NCBI RefSeq assembly: GCF_038592905.1
Contig: NZ_CP151943.1
Location: 344,001-408,000, forward strand
Direction: 5' to 3'
Source: Neobacillus sp. FSL H8-0543
Lineage (GTDB): Bacteria > Bacillota > Bacilli > Bacillales > Cytobacillaceae
Length of the DNA stretch: 64,000 nt
Program-made: the position numbers and the translations under genes
Notes under the pieces: model-generated
What the model was told of the DNA's origin: nothing
Seen by the model: the letters and a program-made list of their open reading frames with translations, nothing else
Databases searched by the model: none
In this document: piece after piece, positions 26,931 to 36,531 of the stretch
How positions within the stretch are numbered: the first letter of the stretch is position 1
Layout: each line of letters begins with the position of its first letter

Positions 26931-28292
26931 TTACGCAGTCACTGCAGCAAAAAACTCTTCATATAATGCGTTTACGGCTTTTTTTTCATCCACTTCTTTG
27001 ACACCAAACATCATACTTACTTCGGAGGAGCCTTGGTTGATCATTTCGATATTGACCTTAGCCTTTGCCAGCGCTTTAGAGGCTCGTGCCATTGTGCCTA
27101 CATTCCTGCGCATCCCTTCACCTACAACCATGATTAGTGCAAGGCTATGCTCAACTTTTACTTCATCAGCATGTAATTCTGATTCTATCCGCCATTTGAT
27201 TTCATTTTCCATTTCTAAATCAAGCTGGTTCTCTCTTAAAATAACAGATACATCGTCAATTCCTGAAGGAGTATGTTCATAAGAAAGTCCATAATCTTCT
27301 AAAATACTAAGAAGTTTTCTTCCAAAGCCAATCTCTCTATTCATAAGGTATTTACTTACATAAATACTGCAAAATCCTTGATCGCTGGCAATTCCAATCA
27401 CAGGACCATTGGTGTTATCTCGTTCATAAACAATTTTGGTTCCTGGTGCCGTTGGATTGTTCGTATTCTTAATTTGTACAGGTATCCCTGCACGGAATGC
27501 TGGAACAAGCGCTTCATCATGCAGGACGGTAAATCCTGCATAAGATAATTCCCGCATTTCTCTATAAGTTAATTCCTTAATTTCTTTCGGTCTTTCAACA
27601 ATAAATGGGTTGACTGAATAGACGGCATCCACATCGGTAAAGTTCTCATAAAGGTCAGCTTTCAATCCATTAGCAAGAATGGAACCAGTTATATCAGAGC
27701 CGCTACGGGAAAAAGTAAACACTTCACCTTCCTCACTATAGCCAAAGAAACCTGGGAAAATTAATATTCCTTCCCGTTTTCTCAGTGCAAACAACCGATC
27801 ATAGGATTCTGGCAGTACTTGAGCATTTCCTGGCTCATCGCTTACAAGCAGCCCAGCTTCACCTGGATTAACATAATTGGCATCTACCCCCTGGCTCTGA
27901 AAATAAGCAGCCACCAATTTAGCGTGATTATCCTCACCGCTTGCTTTCACACAATCCATGAACCGCTCAGGCTTGGTTCGGTCACTATTCAATCTTCGAG
28001 ATAAATCCTCGGTAATTTCGCTTATTATCTCGTCAGCAAGGGATAGTTCCTCTGCAATAGCAGAATATCTTGCTATAATGGCGTCAACCTTCGCTTTTGG
28101 GTTATTATTTTGCAGACACAGTTCGGCACACTCAATTAATAAATCAGTTACCTTTTGATCATCTGGAAACCTCTTCCCTGGTGCAGAGACGACGACCACC
28201 TTTCGCTCAGGATCTGACATAACAATCCGGAAAACTTTCTCGATTTGTTTTCCAGAAGCCAAAGATGACCCCCCAAATTTAATGACCTTCAT
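26931..28292 (-). CDS. yclM: Aspartate kinase (ThrD/YclM type)
   Basis: 453 residues. Kinase domain starts VIKFGGSSLASGKQ, with SGSDITGSILANGL and the FTDVDAVYS loop. Two ACT regulatory domains lie at about 310-453. Length and sequence pattern match B. subtilis YclM (aspartokinase III, about 454 residues). It phosphorylates aspartate in the first step of the lysine, threonine and methionine pathway. AGGAG precedes ATG. I see no lysine riboswitch in the short leader. Confidence 0.9.
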   Translation of the reverse strand: MKVIKFGGSSLASGKQIEKVFRIVMSDPERKVVVVSAPGKRFPDDQKVTDLLIECAELCLQNNNPKAKVDAIIARYSAIAEELSLADEIISEITEDLSRRLNSDRTKPERFMDCVKASGEDNHAKLVAAYFQSQGVDANYVNPGEAGLLVSDEPGNAQVLPESYDRLFALRKREGILIFPGFFGYSEEGEVFTFSRSGSDITGSILANGLKADLYENFTDVDAVYSVNPFIVERPKEIKELTYREMRELSYAGFTVLHDEALVPAFRAGIPVQIKNTNNPTAPGTKIVYERDNTNGPVIGIASDQGFCSIYVSKYLMNREIGFGRKLLSILEDYGLSYEHTPSGIDDVSVILRENQLDLEMENEIKWRIESELHADEVKVEHSLALIMVVGEGMRRNVGTMARASKALAKAKVNIEMINQGSSEVSMMFGVKEVDEKKAVNALYEEFFAAVTA

Positions 28293-28405
28293 CTAAACAA
28301 CTCCTAATCAAGAAAAATATAATCTTAATTTTATCCCTATTCAGAAAATAATCAAGTATTTTCTCCTTGGAAAGTACATTTGTTTTTCTGCAGTGGACAC
28401 TAGAG

Positions 28406-28444
28406 TTAAAAAAACAGCAAGATTCATCACAAACCTCACTGTTT
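28406..28444 (-). terminator. Terminator of the NUDIX gene
   Basis: Thirteen-position stem with wobble pairs (AAACAGTGAGGTT against AATCTTGCTGTTT) followed by seven U on the minus strand. Confidence 0.75.
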
Positions 28445-28454
28445 CTACATTCTG

Positions 28455-29069
28455 TTATCGAAGAATTTCAATAAAATGGGCCAGTATTCTAGCTGTCAGC
28501 CCCCAAATAGCTTTCTCCTCATAATTATAAAAGTATTCATCGATTGCCCTTGTCCGCCAATTGTAGTTCTCGCCGCCGACAACTAAATTAAACGGAAAAT
28601 TCTCTTCCGGCTCCACCTTAAAGTTTACATGATAAATTTTTGGTTCATTATTTATAAAGTAGGTTAACGGGACAGTAAAAATTTCACCCACTTCTGTTGG
28701 ATTAGGCTGGATATTTTCAGGATTATCGATTAGTCCCACAAAGGGGTAGATCATCATTCCAAAAGGAGAAATCATAAAATCGAGTGGATAAACTTCAGAG
28801 ATATTCGCTTTATCAATTCCTAATTCCTCTACGGTTTCTCGAATGGCTGCACTTTTTTCATCTGTATCATCTACATCTATTCTACCGCCAGGAAAGCAAA
28901 TCTCACCTGGCTGCCTTCTCAATTCAAGCGAGCGAACTTCAAATAATACATGAATCCCATCCTCTTTTTTTAGGAGCGGCACCATGACAGCATACTTTGA
29001 AAATTTCTCACTGCCGAGGATGGTAGGTGTATGGTTTTTTATTTTTTCTAATATGGATTCCATTTCCAT
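28455..29069 (-). CDS. NUDIX hydrolase, CoA pyrophosphatase (NudL) type
   Basis: 204 residues. The NUDIX box reads FPGGRID..DTDEKSAAIRETVEELGI, the CoA-pyrophosphatase form, with the family's upstream LRRQPGEICFPGG element. It would split CoA or related nucleotide derivatives. GGAGGTGAGATC before ATG sets the start. It is separate from the homogentisate operon by a terminator. Confidence 0.88.
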   Translation of the reverse strand: MEMESILEKIKNHTPTILGSEKFSKYAVMVPLLKKEDGIHVLFEVRSLELRRQPGEICFPGGRIDVDDTDEKSAAIRETVEELGIDKANISEVYPLDFMISPFGMMIYPFVGLIDNPENIQPNPTEVGEIFTVPLTYFINNEPKIYHVNFKVEPEENFPFNLVVGGENYNWRTRAIDEYFYNYEEKAIWGLTARILAHFIEILR

Positions 29070-29149
29070 GATCTCACCTCCAATGAAAAAAAATCTATAG
29101 TAATAATAGTATCATTTTTGCTATGTAATTTGCTTCTTTTACAGCCTAT

Positions 29150-29183
29150 AAAAAAACAATCCAATTCAGTAGACTGGATTGTT
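29150..29183 (-). terminator. Terminator of the homogentisate operon
   Basis: AACAATCCA/TGGATTGTT stem and a U-run on the minus strand, following the homogentisate dioxygenase gene. Confidence 0.85.
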
Positions 29184-29192
29184 TCCATACCA

Positions 29193-30356
29193 TTATTCCT
29201 TTTTCTCCGCCCATGAATACATATATGCTGAATCTTCAAGCGTACTGGCATCTTTTACAACCTTAAGCGGATGAAAGGTATCGATCATAACGGCGAGTTC
29301 AAATGTTTCTTTTTTCCCAATACTGCTTTCCGTTTTTCCTGGATGTGGACCATGCGGAATACCGCTGGGATGCAGGGTGATTGATTCTAGTTGAACCCCT
29401 TTCCGACTCATAAAATTACCTTCTACATAATAGAGAAGCTCATCACTATTCACATTGCTGTGGTAATATGGAGCAGGTATTGCCTGTGGATGATAGTCAA
29501 ATAATCTCGGGACAAATGAACAAACAACAAAATTATTCCCTTCAAATGTTTGATGAACGGGAGGCGGCTGGTGCACCCTTCCTGTAATAGGTTCAAAATC
29601 TTCAATATTAAATGCCCAGGGATATAAGTATCCATCCCAGCCAACAACATCAAAAGGGTGATGACCTAGGATGTGAGAATGGATCGCGCCTCGTGATTTT
29701 GTAAAAACCTCAAACTCTCCCTTCAAGTCATGGGCATCTAGGTTTTCTGGTCCGCGGAAATCGCGTTCACAAAACGGACTATGCTCTAAATGCTGTCCAT
29801 ACTCGTTCCGGTAACGTTTTGGAGTTGTGATTTGGCTAAATGACTCGATGAACAAAATTTTTGTTACTTCCGTTTCATTGGGGATGACTTTATAAATCGT
29901 TCCAATCGGAATTACCAGATAATCACCGGGCTGATAGGTAATCGTTCCAAACATTGTCTCTAGCTTACCTGAACCGTAGTGAATAAAAAGCATTTCATCT
30001 CCATCACCGTTTCGGTAAAAGCTGTTCATTGGCTCAGTGACCTTTGCTGTTCCAATCAATAAATCCTGATTACCTAAAATATATTGTCTTGCGGTGAGGG
30101 CATCACCACTTTTCAACACATTGCTGGTTAGGAAATGTCGGTGAATTAACGATTGCTGGTCTTCATATTCAGGCAAATAACTGCTGGAAACCCCTGATTT
30201 TACCACTTCTGTTGGCATGTAGTAATGATATAAAATCGATTGCGTTCCTGAAAAACCGCGTGTCCCCATTACCTGCTCACGGTAAAGTGTCCCATCCGTT
30301 TTTTTAAACATCGTATGCCGCTTGTGAGGAATCTTGCCCATTTGACGGTAATACAT
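29193..30356 (-). CDS. hmgA: Homogentisate 1,2-dioxygenase
   Basis: 387 residues, cupin-fold iron dioxygenase. The family's metal-site regions (HPFDVVGWDGYLYPW; PPPVHQTFEGNNFVVCSFVPR; HPSGIPHGPHPGK) are present. It opens the ring of homogentisate to maleylacetoacetate. It is the last gene of the operon hppD, flavin reductase, fahA, hmgA. GAGGTG precedes ATG. Confidence 0.92.
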   Translation of the reverse strand: MYYRQMGKIPHKRHTMFKKTDGTLYREQVMGTRGFSGTQSILYHYYMPTEVVKSGVSSSYLPEYEDQQSLIHRHFLTSNVLKSGDALTARQYILGNQDLLIGTAKVTEPMNSFYRNGDGDEMLFIHYGSGKLETMFGTITYQPGDYLVIPIGTIYKVIPNETEVTKILFIESFSQITTPKRYRNEYGQHLEHSPFCERDFRGPENLDAHDLKGEFEVFTKSRGAIHSHILGHHPFDVVGWDGYLYPWAFNIEDFEPITGRVHQPPPVHQTFEGNNFVVCSFVPRLFDYHPQAIPAPYYHSNVNSDELLYYVEGNFMSRKGVQLESITLHPSGIPHGPHPGKTESSIGKKETFELAVMIDTFHPLKVVKDASTLEDSAYMYSWAEKKE

Positions 30357-30366
30357 CTATTCACCT

Positions 30367-31290
30367 CTATTCATTTACTATTGAATTCTTTAAGACTCCG
30401 AGTTTATCAATCTCCAATTCAACCACATCACCTGGTTTAAGCCACCTGTGCACTTCTGTACCAAGTTCTAAGATACATCCTGACCCAACCGTACCAGAAC
30501 CAATAATCTCTCCAGGATAAAGCGTAACTCCCGCTGATGCCCTTTCTATCATTTCAGCGAATGAATAGAATATATCTTTCATATTCCCTGCTGAGAGAAG
30601 TCTGCCATTTACCCGTGCTTTCATAGTGAGGTCAAAGCCTTTATTAGCTTTAAAGGGTTCTAATTCATCTTTTGTAAGTATCCACGGACCAATGGAGGTT
30701 GCAAAATCCTTTCCCTTTGCAGGTCCAAGTCCAATCTTCATCTCCTGTCTTTGCAGGTCTCTGGCACTCCAATCATTTAATATACAATAACCAAAAATAT
30801 AGTCTTCTGCCTCTTTCGCAGAAATATTTCTCCCTTGCTTTCCAATGACACAAGCCATCTCAAGTTCATAATCTAAACAATTGCATTCTACTGGTTTACT
30901 AATCTTAGAACCAGGCCCCTTAATCGCTAAATGATTCGAAAAGTAAAAAACAGGTATCTCATACCATTCTGGGATCATTTCTAAACCCCTATTTTCCCTA
31001 GCTGTTTTCACATGCTCTTCAAAGGCATAAAAATCACGGAAACTTCTAGGCTCCGGTAATGGTGGTTTGAGCCGAATCTCATTTAACTGATATACACCCT
31101 TATCACCTATTGAGCAGGATAACAATTTAACCGCCCTTTCGACATTCGCTTCACTGTTCCCAAGGAAATCAATCAGTTTTTCGGGCAACCCTCCCTCGGT
31201 AGCTTCAAATAAATCTAGTACGAGGTCATTTTCTAACAATATGCCTGCTCGGATATTTCCATCAACTTTTTCAAAGGTTACAAATTTCAT
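30367..31290 (-). CDS. Fumarylacetoacetate hydrolase family protein
   Basis: 307 residues. The C-terminal FAH fold shows DYELEMACVIGKQGRNISAKEAEDYIFGYCILNDWSARDLQ, GKDFATSIGPWI and GEIIGSGTVGSG. In this operon it most likely splits the product of homogentisate ring cleavage to fumarate and acetoacetate. FAH-family proteins vary in reaction, so the exact step rests on context. It sits 8 bp after the flavin reductase gene. Confidence 0.88.
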   Translation of the reverse strand: MKFVTFEKVDGNIRAGILLENDLVLDLFEATEGGLPEKLIDFLGNSEANVERAVKLLSCSIGDKGVYQLNEIRLKPPLPEPRSFRDFYAFEEHVKTARENRGLEMIPEWYEIPVFYFSNHLAIKGPGSKISKPVECNCLDYELEMACVIGKQGRNISAKEAEDYIFGYCILNDWSARDLQRQEMKIGLGPAKGKDFATSIGPWILTKDELEPFKANKGFDLTMKARVNGRLLSAGNMKDIFYSFAEMIERASAGVTLYPGEIIGSGTVGSGCILELGTEVHRWLKPGDVVELEIDKLGVLKNSIVNE

Positions 31291-31298
31291 TTATCCAC

Positions 31299-31916
31299 CT
31301 AATTTCTGTTCTTTCTTAACATTTCGAACGTTTTCCCTAATGGATTGGTATAACTGTTTCCTGCCATTCTTCCAATAGGCTGGAGCATCGCTGTATCAAT
31401 TCGTCCCTTATCGTACAATTTATCATCTATTTGGATATTTAAGACCTTTCCAATAACTAAGCTGCCCGCCCCAGCATGCTCACCGAAATGTAATACCTGA
31501 TGGAGTTCACATTCTAAATGGAGAAGTGACTCCTTTATTCGTGGTACCTTTACCATTACACCTGGCACTTTAGTTAAACCAACCTCAATAATTTCATCAA
31601 TCTCAGGAGCATATTCCGTGGCACAGTCGTTCATTTGTTTTGCGAAGGTTTCACTAACAATATTTACTACAAACTGTTTTGTCATTTCTATGTTAACGAG
31701 AGTGTCTTTTTTTGCCCCATCACTCCCCCTTCTCATAGGAGAAAAACATATAAGCATGGGTTCTGCACTTATGACGGTGAAAAAACTGAATGGCGCCGCA
31801 TTGGCAATTCCGTTATCATCAATCGTTGTCACAAATGCAATTGGACGCGGGAGTATCGAGCCAATCAGAAGTTTATAGGCGTCTCTCCATTCAAGTGTAT
31901 CTGGGACAATCTCCAT
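31299..31916 (-). CDS. Flavin reductase family protein
   Basis: 205 residues, FMN-binding split-barrel. Pattern LIGSILPRPIAFVTTIDDNGIANAAPFSFF is the family signature. Such proteins reduce flavin for a monooxygenase or act as flavoproteins. Its role in the homogentisate operon is unknown; it may be an accessory for aromatic oxidation. TGAGGA precedes ATG, and it lies 92 bp after hppD. Confidence 0.85.
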   Translation of the reverse strand: MEIVPDTLEWRDAYKLLIGSILPRPIAFVTTIDDNGIANAAPFSFFTVISAEPMLICFSPMRRGSDGAKKDTLVNIEMTKQFVVNIVSETFAKQMNDCATEYAPEIDEIIEVGLTKVPGVMVKVPRIKESLLHLECELHQVLHFGEHAGAGSLVIGKVLNIQIDDKLYDKGRIDTAMLQPIGRMAGNSYTNPLGKTFEMLRKNRN

Positions 31917-32008
31917 AAATCCTCACCACTCTTTCAACTAGACTCGATGGGTCTAAAAAAGGGAGAAAATCCCCCCTCTTTTACTAATTTAATTATATAT
32001 ATTTAGAT

Positions 32009-33124
32009 TTATAGGTTCCCACGGCGCTCCTGTTCCCGTTCAATTGACTCAAATAATGCCTTGAAGTTCCCTTCTCCGAAACCACGTGCCCCTTTGCGTT
32101 GAATGATTTCAATGAACAAGGTTGGCCGATCAACAATTGGCTTCGTGAAAATCTGCAATAAATAACCCTCATCGTCACGGTCTACTAGGATATTTAGTTC
32201 GCGCAGCTTTTCGATTTCCTCATCAATTTTTCCTATGCGCTGGCTTAAATCCTCATAATACGCTATAGGTGTTTTTAGGAACTCGACTCCATTCTTTTTC
32301 AAGATAGCAACGGTAGACACAATATCCTCGGTCAAAATTGCTAAATGCTGAACACCGGGACCGTTATAAAACTCCAAATATTCTTGGATTTGTGATTTAC
32401 GTTTTCCTTCAGCTGGTTCATTAATTGGAAACTTTATCCTCCCACCATTATGCATAACCTTAGACATGAGCGCAGAATATTCCGTTGTAATGTCCTTATC
32501 AGAGAAATGCTTCATTTCAATAAAGCCCATGACCTTCGAATAATACTCTACCCATTCCTCCATGAACTCAACATTTCCTACCACATGGTCAATACCGATT
32601 AAACCAGCATCTTCAATAGGTAAGGACACAGAATAGGGTTCAAATCCTGGCATGAATACCCCTTGGTAATTTTTGCGTTCTATTAACGTATGGATTGTAT
32701 CCCCATATGTACCTAGAACCGCCTTTTTAATAATCCCCTTTTCATCTTTTAACTCTATAGGCGCCATAAGTGCAATCGCACCTCGCTCGACAGCTGAACT
32801 AAATGCCTTATCGACATCATCGACCAATAAAGCAACATCCTTTACCCCATCACCGTGATTTTTCACGAATTGGGCAACAGGGGTATCTTTTTTATACGAG
32901 CCTGTAAGAACGATACGAATATTCCGCTGCTGCAAACAATAGGAAACGCTTTCACGATTACCCGTTTCAAGACCAGAATAAGCTACTGCTTTAAATCCAA
33001 AGGCACTGCAAAAAAAGTGGCAGGCCTGCTTTGCGTTGCCTGTATAAATTTCAATATAATCTACATCCCTTACAGGGAAAAAGTCATTTATTAATTGATC
33101 TGCTTTTATTCTTTTATCCTTCAT
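32009..33124 (-). CDS. hppD: 4-Hydroxyphenylpyruvate dioxygenase
   Basis: 371 residues of two vicinal-oxygen-chelate domains. The C-terminal motifs are present: IDHVVGNV, GPGVQHLAI with the metal His, and the EIIQRKGARGFGEGNFKALFESIE end, with the Glu as third ligand. It converts 4-hydroxyphenylpyruvate to homogentisate in tyrosine catabolism. First gene of its operon. GGGGGAG precedes ATG. Confidence 0.95.
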   Translation of the reverse strand: MKDKRIKADQLINDFFPVRDVDYIEIYTGNAKQACHFFCSAFGFKAVAYSGLETGNRESVSYCLQQRNIRIVLTGSYKKDTPVAQFVKNHGDGVKDVALLVDDVDKAFSSAVERGAIALMAPIELKDEKGIIKKAVLGTYGDTIHTLIERKNYQGVFMPGFEPYSVSLPIEDAGLIGIDHVVGNVEFMEEWVEYYSKVMGFIEMKHFSDKDITTEYSALMSKVMHNGGRIKFPINEPAEGKRKSQIQEYLEFYNGPGVQHLAILTEDIVSTVAILKKNGVEFLKTPIAYYEDLSQRIGKIDEEIEKLRELNILVDRDDEGYLLQIFTKPIVDRPTLFIEIIQRKGARGFGEGNFKALFESIEREQERRGNL

Positions 33125-33259
33125 TTATACTCCCCCTATTATCATTTAATTAATAATATTCAGAATATATTCTAACTGATACATACCTGTATTCTCAAGA
33201 GTAGCTGTTAAAGCAATGCCGCTGTTGAGTGGTAAAGAAAAAAAACGATATTAGGCATA

Positions 33260-33324
33260 GGCTCTGTTTAACTTGGCTGCTAATTGCAGCGAAGGGCGCT
33301 TCGCTTTCCTGAGCGTGCCTCAGC
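33260..33324. repeat. Possible fragment of a dispersed Bacillus repeat
   Basis: The stretch resembles, in words such as GGGCGCTTCGCTTTCC, the GC-rich dispersed repeats found between Bacillus genes. Only a short degraded piece is present. The rest of the 33125-33327 gap holds nothing I recognise. Confidence 0.25.
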
Positions 33325-33327
33325 AAA

Positions 33328-33363
33328 ATAAAAAAGGGAACGATTCTCTAAGCATCGTTCCCC
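33328..33363 (-). terminator. Terminator of the TrpXYZ-like transporter operon
   Basis: GGGAACGAT/ATCGTTCCC stem with nine-nt loop and a U-run on the minus strand. Confidence 0.85.
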
Positions 33364-33375
33364 TCTACATACCTC

Positions 33376-34170
33376 TTATGAAAGAACCGCCCGGTCGCTA
33401 GCCATCTGAACGCCGCGAATTCGTTTAAATTCCTCTAATAATCCTTCAATCGTAAGTTGTTTTTTATTTTCCGCGTCAACTTCTAAGATAATTTGACCTT
33501 TATCCATCATAATTAACCGATTCCCGAGATCAATGGCCTGTTGCATATTATGGGTTACCATTACAGTGGTTAGCTGATATCTTTCAACTATCTCTCTTGT
33601 TAGATTGGTTATTAACTCGGCTCTCGATGGATCAAGCGCCGCCGTGTGCTCATCGAGTAGTAAAATCGAAGGATTCGTGAAGGTTGCCATTAACAGAGAA
33701 AGGGCTTGCCTTTCACCTCCAGATAGTAATCCTACCTTCGCACTTAAACGGTTTTCTAAGCCAAGATGCAATGACTCAAGTACTTCCCGAAAATCATCTC
33801 GTCTTTTCTTTGTTACGCCTCTACGGAACGATCTCGTTTTATTCCGAGAATAAGCCATGGCCAGATTTTCTTCGATTGTCATACTTGGTGCTGTTCCCGC
33901 CATTGGGTCCTGAAAGACACGGCCAATCATTTTTGAGCGCTTGTATTCCGACATCGTTGTTACATTTTTTCCATCAATATGGATTTCGCCAATATCAGGA
34001 ACTAAAACACCAGAAATAATGTTCATTAATGTTGATTTACCTGCACCATTACTGCCGATTACCGTTACGAAATCACCGGGGTTTAAATTTAAATTAATTG
34101 TATCTATAGCAATTTTTTCATCAAGAGTACCCTCATTAAATATCTTATGAATCTGATTTAATTGCAGCAT
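33376..34170 (-). CDS. ABC transporter ATP-binding protein (TrpZ-like)
   Basis: About 264 residues. Walker A GSNGAGKST, signature LSGGERQALSLLMA, Walker B ILLLDEHTAALDP (with an unusual His after Glu), and H-loop VTHN. It pairs with the upstream permease, which it overlaps by 26 nt. AAAGGGTG sets the start at 34170. Confidence 0.88.
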   Translation of the reverse strand: MLQLNQIHKIFNEGTLDEKIAIDTINLNLNPGDFVTVIGSNGAGKSTLMNIISGVLVPDIGEIHIDGKNVTTMSEYKRSKMIGRVFQDPMAGTAPSMTIEENLAMAYSRNKTRSFRRGVTKKRRDDFREVLESLHLGLENRLSAKVGLLSGGERQALSLLMATFTNPSILLLDEHTAALDPSRAELITNLTREIVERYQLTTVMVTHNMQQAIDLGNRLIMMDKGQIILEVDAENKKQLTIEGLLEEFKRIRGVQMASDRAVLS

Positions 34171-35176
34171 GGTTCTCACCCTTTCGCACGGCAGTTGCTT
34201 GGATCATTTTCAATGTTTCCATTCTTCTGCGGGCTTTTCGCTTCTTCTCTTTGAAGTAATCAATTATTTTTGGTGTTGTTAAAGCAATAATTACAATCGC
34301 TGCGGTTATAACCTTCATATCCCCTGGATCCATGAAATCGACTCTTAGAGCTAAAGTCACAACAATCCGATAGATAATGGCTCCTCCAACAACAGCTAAA
34401 GTAGCCCTCGCTATCGATTTTGTCCCAAATAATGCTTCACCAATGATAACAGATGCCAAACCAATGACGATCATTCCAATACCCATACCTACATCCGCAA
34501 AACCGCCCTGCTGTGCAATTAGTGCACCAGAAAAAGCAACTAAAGCATTGGATAGTCCCAGACCAAGGACGACAAGCAGATTCGTATTTGCTGATAGACT
34601 CCGTATCATCCTCTTATTATCCCCTGTTGCTCTAACGGCAAGGCCAATTTCAGTTTGTAAAAACAAATCAGTTAACCATTTAATCACAAAAGTTACGATG
34701 ATCATAAAAAGGAGAATTCCCCATGTTTCAGGTAGGCTATCACCAAGACCTATCATAACTAAAAGGTTATTAAAAAATGAATCAATACCAGTGTTTTCAA
34801 AAAATGCACTTATTGACGTAAATGCTGTATCATCATTTAATAATGGAACAGTGGACTTCCCCATAATTCTTAGATTAATAGAATATAGGGCAATCATCAT
34901 TAATATTCCTGATAATAAATTATTAATCTTTCCGAAGGTATGAAGTAATCCTGTCATACACCCAGCCAAAAAACCGGCAACTAGTGCCATGATTGTTGCC
35001 AAAAACGGATTGGCACCATTTGAAATCATTATTGCTGAAATTGCCGCCCCCGTTACAAAGCTTCCATCAACCGTTAAATCAGGAAAATCTAATATACGAA
35101 AGGAGAGATAGACGCCCAGTGCCATAATTGCGTAGATGATACCTGCTTCAAATGATCCAAATATGGCTGTAAACAT
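34145..35176 (-). CDS. ABC transporter permease (TrpY-like, BPD_transp_2)
   Basis: About 343 residues, eight to ten membrane segments. SFRILDFPDLTVDGSFVTGAA and GLSNALVAFSGALIAQQGGFADVGMGIGMIVIGLASVIIGEALFG are hallmarks of the permease type that works with PF04392 binding proteins. The start at MFTAIFG follows AAAGGA by 8 nt. Substrate unknown; aromatic amino acids are a candidate. Confidence 0.88.
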   Translation of the reverse strand: MFTAIFGSFEAGIIYAIMALGVYLSFRILDFPDLTVDGSFVTGAAISAIMISNGANPFLATIMALVAGFLAGCMTGLLHTFGKINNLLSGILMMIALYSINLRIMGKSTVPLLNDDTAFTSISAFFENTGIDSFFNNLLVMIGLGDSLPETWGILLFMIIVTFVIKWLTDLFLQTEIGLAVRATGDNKRMIRSLSANTNLLVVLGLGLSNALVAFSGALIAQQGGFADVGMGIGMIVIGLASVIIGEALFGTKSIARATLAVVGGAIIYRIVVTLALRVDFMDPGDMKVITAAIVIIALTTPKIIDYFKEKKRKARRRMETLKMIQATAVRKGENHAAIKSDS

Positions 35177-35243
35177 AGAGATCATCCTTTCTTTTAGTCT
35201 TTTATTATACAAACACATGTTAATAAGTCATTTTAATGTATTC

Positions 35244-35273
35244 AAGGAGTCAACCAAAAGATTGACTCCAAGT
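35244..35273 (-). terminator. Intercistronic hairpin after the binding-protein gene
   Basis: GGAGTCAA/TTGACTCC stem with an 8-nt loop and no U-tract, between the binding-protein and permease genes. It probably acts as a 3'-stabiliser or partial attenuator that lets the binding protein be made in excess. Confidence 0.5.
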
Positions 35274-35287
35274 ATGTTTATTGTTTA

Positions 35288-36286
35288 TTATTCACCTTCA
35301 TAAAACTCGCCGAGCTCTTTCCATTCTTCTTTTACCTCTACTCCCTGTGCTTCTGCAGCCTTCTTATTTATCATAAGCGTTAAGCTTTTTGGTAATTCCA
35401 CAGGCATTTCAGAGGCCTTCTTATTACCTTTTAAGATTTCAACTGCCATTAAACCTGATTGGTAGCCAATGTCAAAATATTCGAAGCCGCTGGCTGCAAT
35501 AGCACCTTTTTTCATCGAATCAAGTTCACCAACGAAAAGCGGAATCTTTTTGCTGTTTGCTACGGAAATTACGGATTCTAGAGCCGATACAACCGTATTA
35601 TCGGTTGGAATATAGATAGAATCTACTCTTCCTACTAATGATTCAGCAGCCTGCTTAACCTCCGCTGATGTAGAAACAGATACTTCCACTAGTTTCGCAC
35701 CCTTGGCTTCTGCTAACTTTTTCACTTCTTCCACTTGGACAATAGAATTTTGTTCACCGGAGTTAAAGATAACGCCAATTTCCTTCGCTCCCACTTCATC
35801 AATCATGAAGTTAATCGTTTTTGCTGTTCCATCAGGATGATTATCAGTTGTACCTGTAATATTTTCTCCTGGTTTGTCCAAAGCCTCAACTAATTCCGCC
35901 ACAACTGGATCAGTAACGGAAGTAAAGATAATTGGAATATTCTTTGTTGCATTTAAAGCGGCAGTAGCACTTGGGGTTGCATTAGCAAAAATCAAGTCAA
36001 CTTTATCCCCAACAAAGTTCTTAGCAATGGTATGAATATTATTCATGTCTCCTTCTGCGTTTTGTTCATCATACTCAACCTTGATACCTTTATCCTTTAA
36101 TGCCTGTTTAAATCCTTTTGTTGCGTTATCTAAAGAATCATGTGTTACAAACTGTGAGATCCCAATTTTGAATACCTTTCCTCCATCTTCCTCTTTCGAC
36201 CCACTAGATTTTTCATTGCTGCCACAGCCTGCCAACATTAACATCCCAGCCAATGCTATCGAAAGCGCTTGAACTTTCTTTTTCAT
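35288..36286 (-). CDS. ABC transporter substrate-binding lipoprotein (TrpX-like, PF04392)
   Basis: 332 residues. Lipoprotein signal with lipobox LMLAGCG (modified Cys at about 21). Two-lobe binding domain with FKIGISQFVTHDSLDNATKGF and ATPSATAAL...IPIIFTSVTDPV, family features of ABC_sub_bind proteins such as tryptophan-binding TrpX. GGGGGA precedes ATG. It is first in the operon with the permease and ATPase. Confidence 0.9.
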   Translation of the reverse strand: MKKKVQALSIALAGMLMLAGCGSNEKSSGSKEEDGGKVFKIGISQFVTHDSLDNATKGFKQALKDKGIKVEYDEQNAEGDMNNIHTIAKNFVGDKVDLIFANATPSATAALNATKNIPIIFTSVTDPVVAELVEALDKPGENITGTTDNHPDGTAKTINFMIDEVGAKEIGVIFNSGEQNSIVQVEEVKKLAEAKGAKLVEVSVSTSAEVKQAAESLVGRVDSIYIPTDNTVVSALESVISVANSKKIPLFVGELDSMKKGAIAASGFEYFDIGYQSGLMAVEILKGNKKASEMPVELPKSLTLMINKKAAEAQGVEVKEEWKELGEFYEGE

Positions 36287-36347
36287 TGTGTTTTTCCCCC
36301 TTTTTCCTTTTTTAAATTTTCTAAAAATTTACTATATTATAAAAGTT

Positions 36348-36377
36348 ATTCTAGTATTTTTTGATACTAAAAGTCAA
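36348..36377 (-). promoter_or_regulatory. Promoter with internal palindrome upstream of the TrpX-like gene
   Basis: On the minus strand TTGACT (36377-36372), an 18-bp spacer and TAGAAT (36353-36348). The spacer contains a 6-bp inverted repeat TAGTAT/ATACTA (36352-36369), a possible operator. Confidence 0.55.
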
Positions 36378-36472
36378 TAGAAATCACTTAAATTATTTTT
36401 TCGCTTTAAAGCGACAGATTTTTTACAGATAATTTTTGCCTATCCATATGAAGTTTTCTACCTGTAACCAAA

Positions 36473-36505
36473 GAAAAGAGCCTTCTAATAAATTAGAAGG
36501 CTCTG
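36473..36505 (-). terminator. Terminator of the 41-residue small gene
   Basis: AGAGCCTTCTAAT/ATTAGAAGGCTCT stem with a TTTTC tail on the minus strand. Confidence 0.75.
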
Positions 36506-36531
36506 AAAAACGGTACTATGTATATTTAGTT

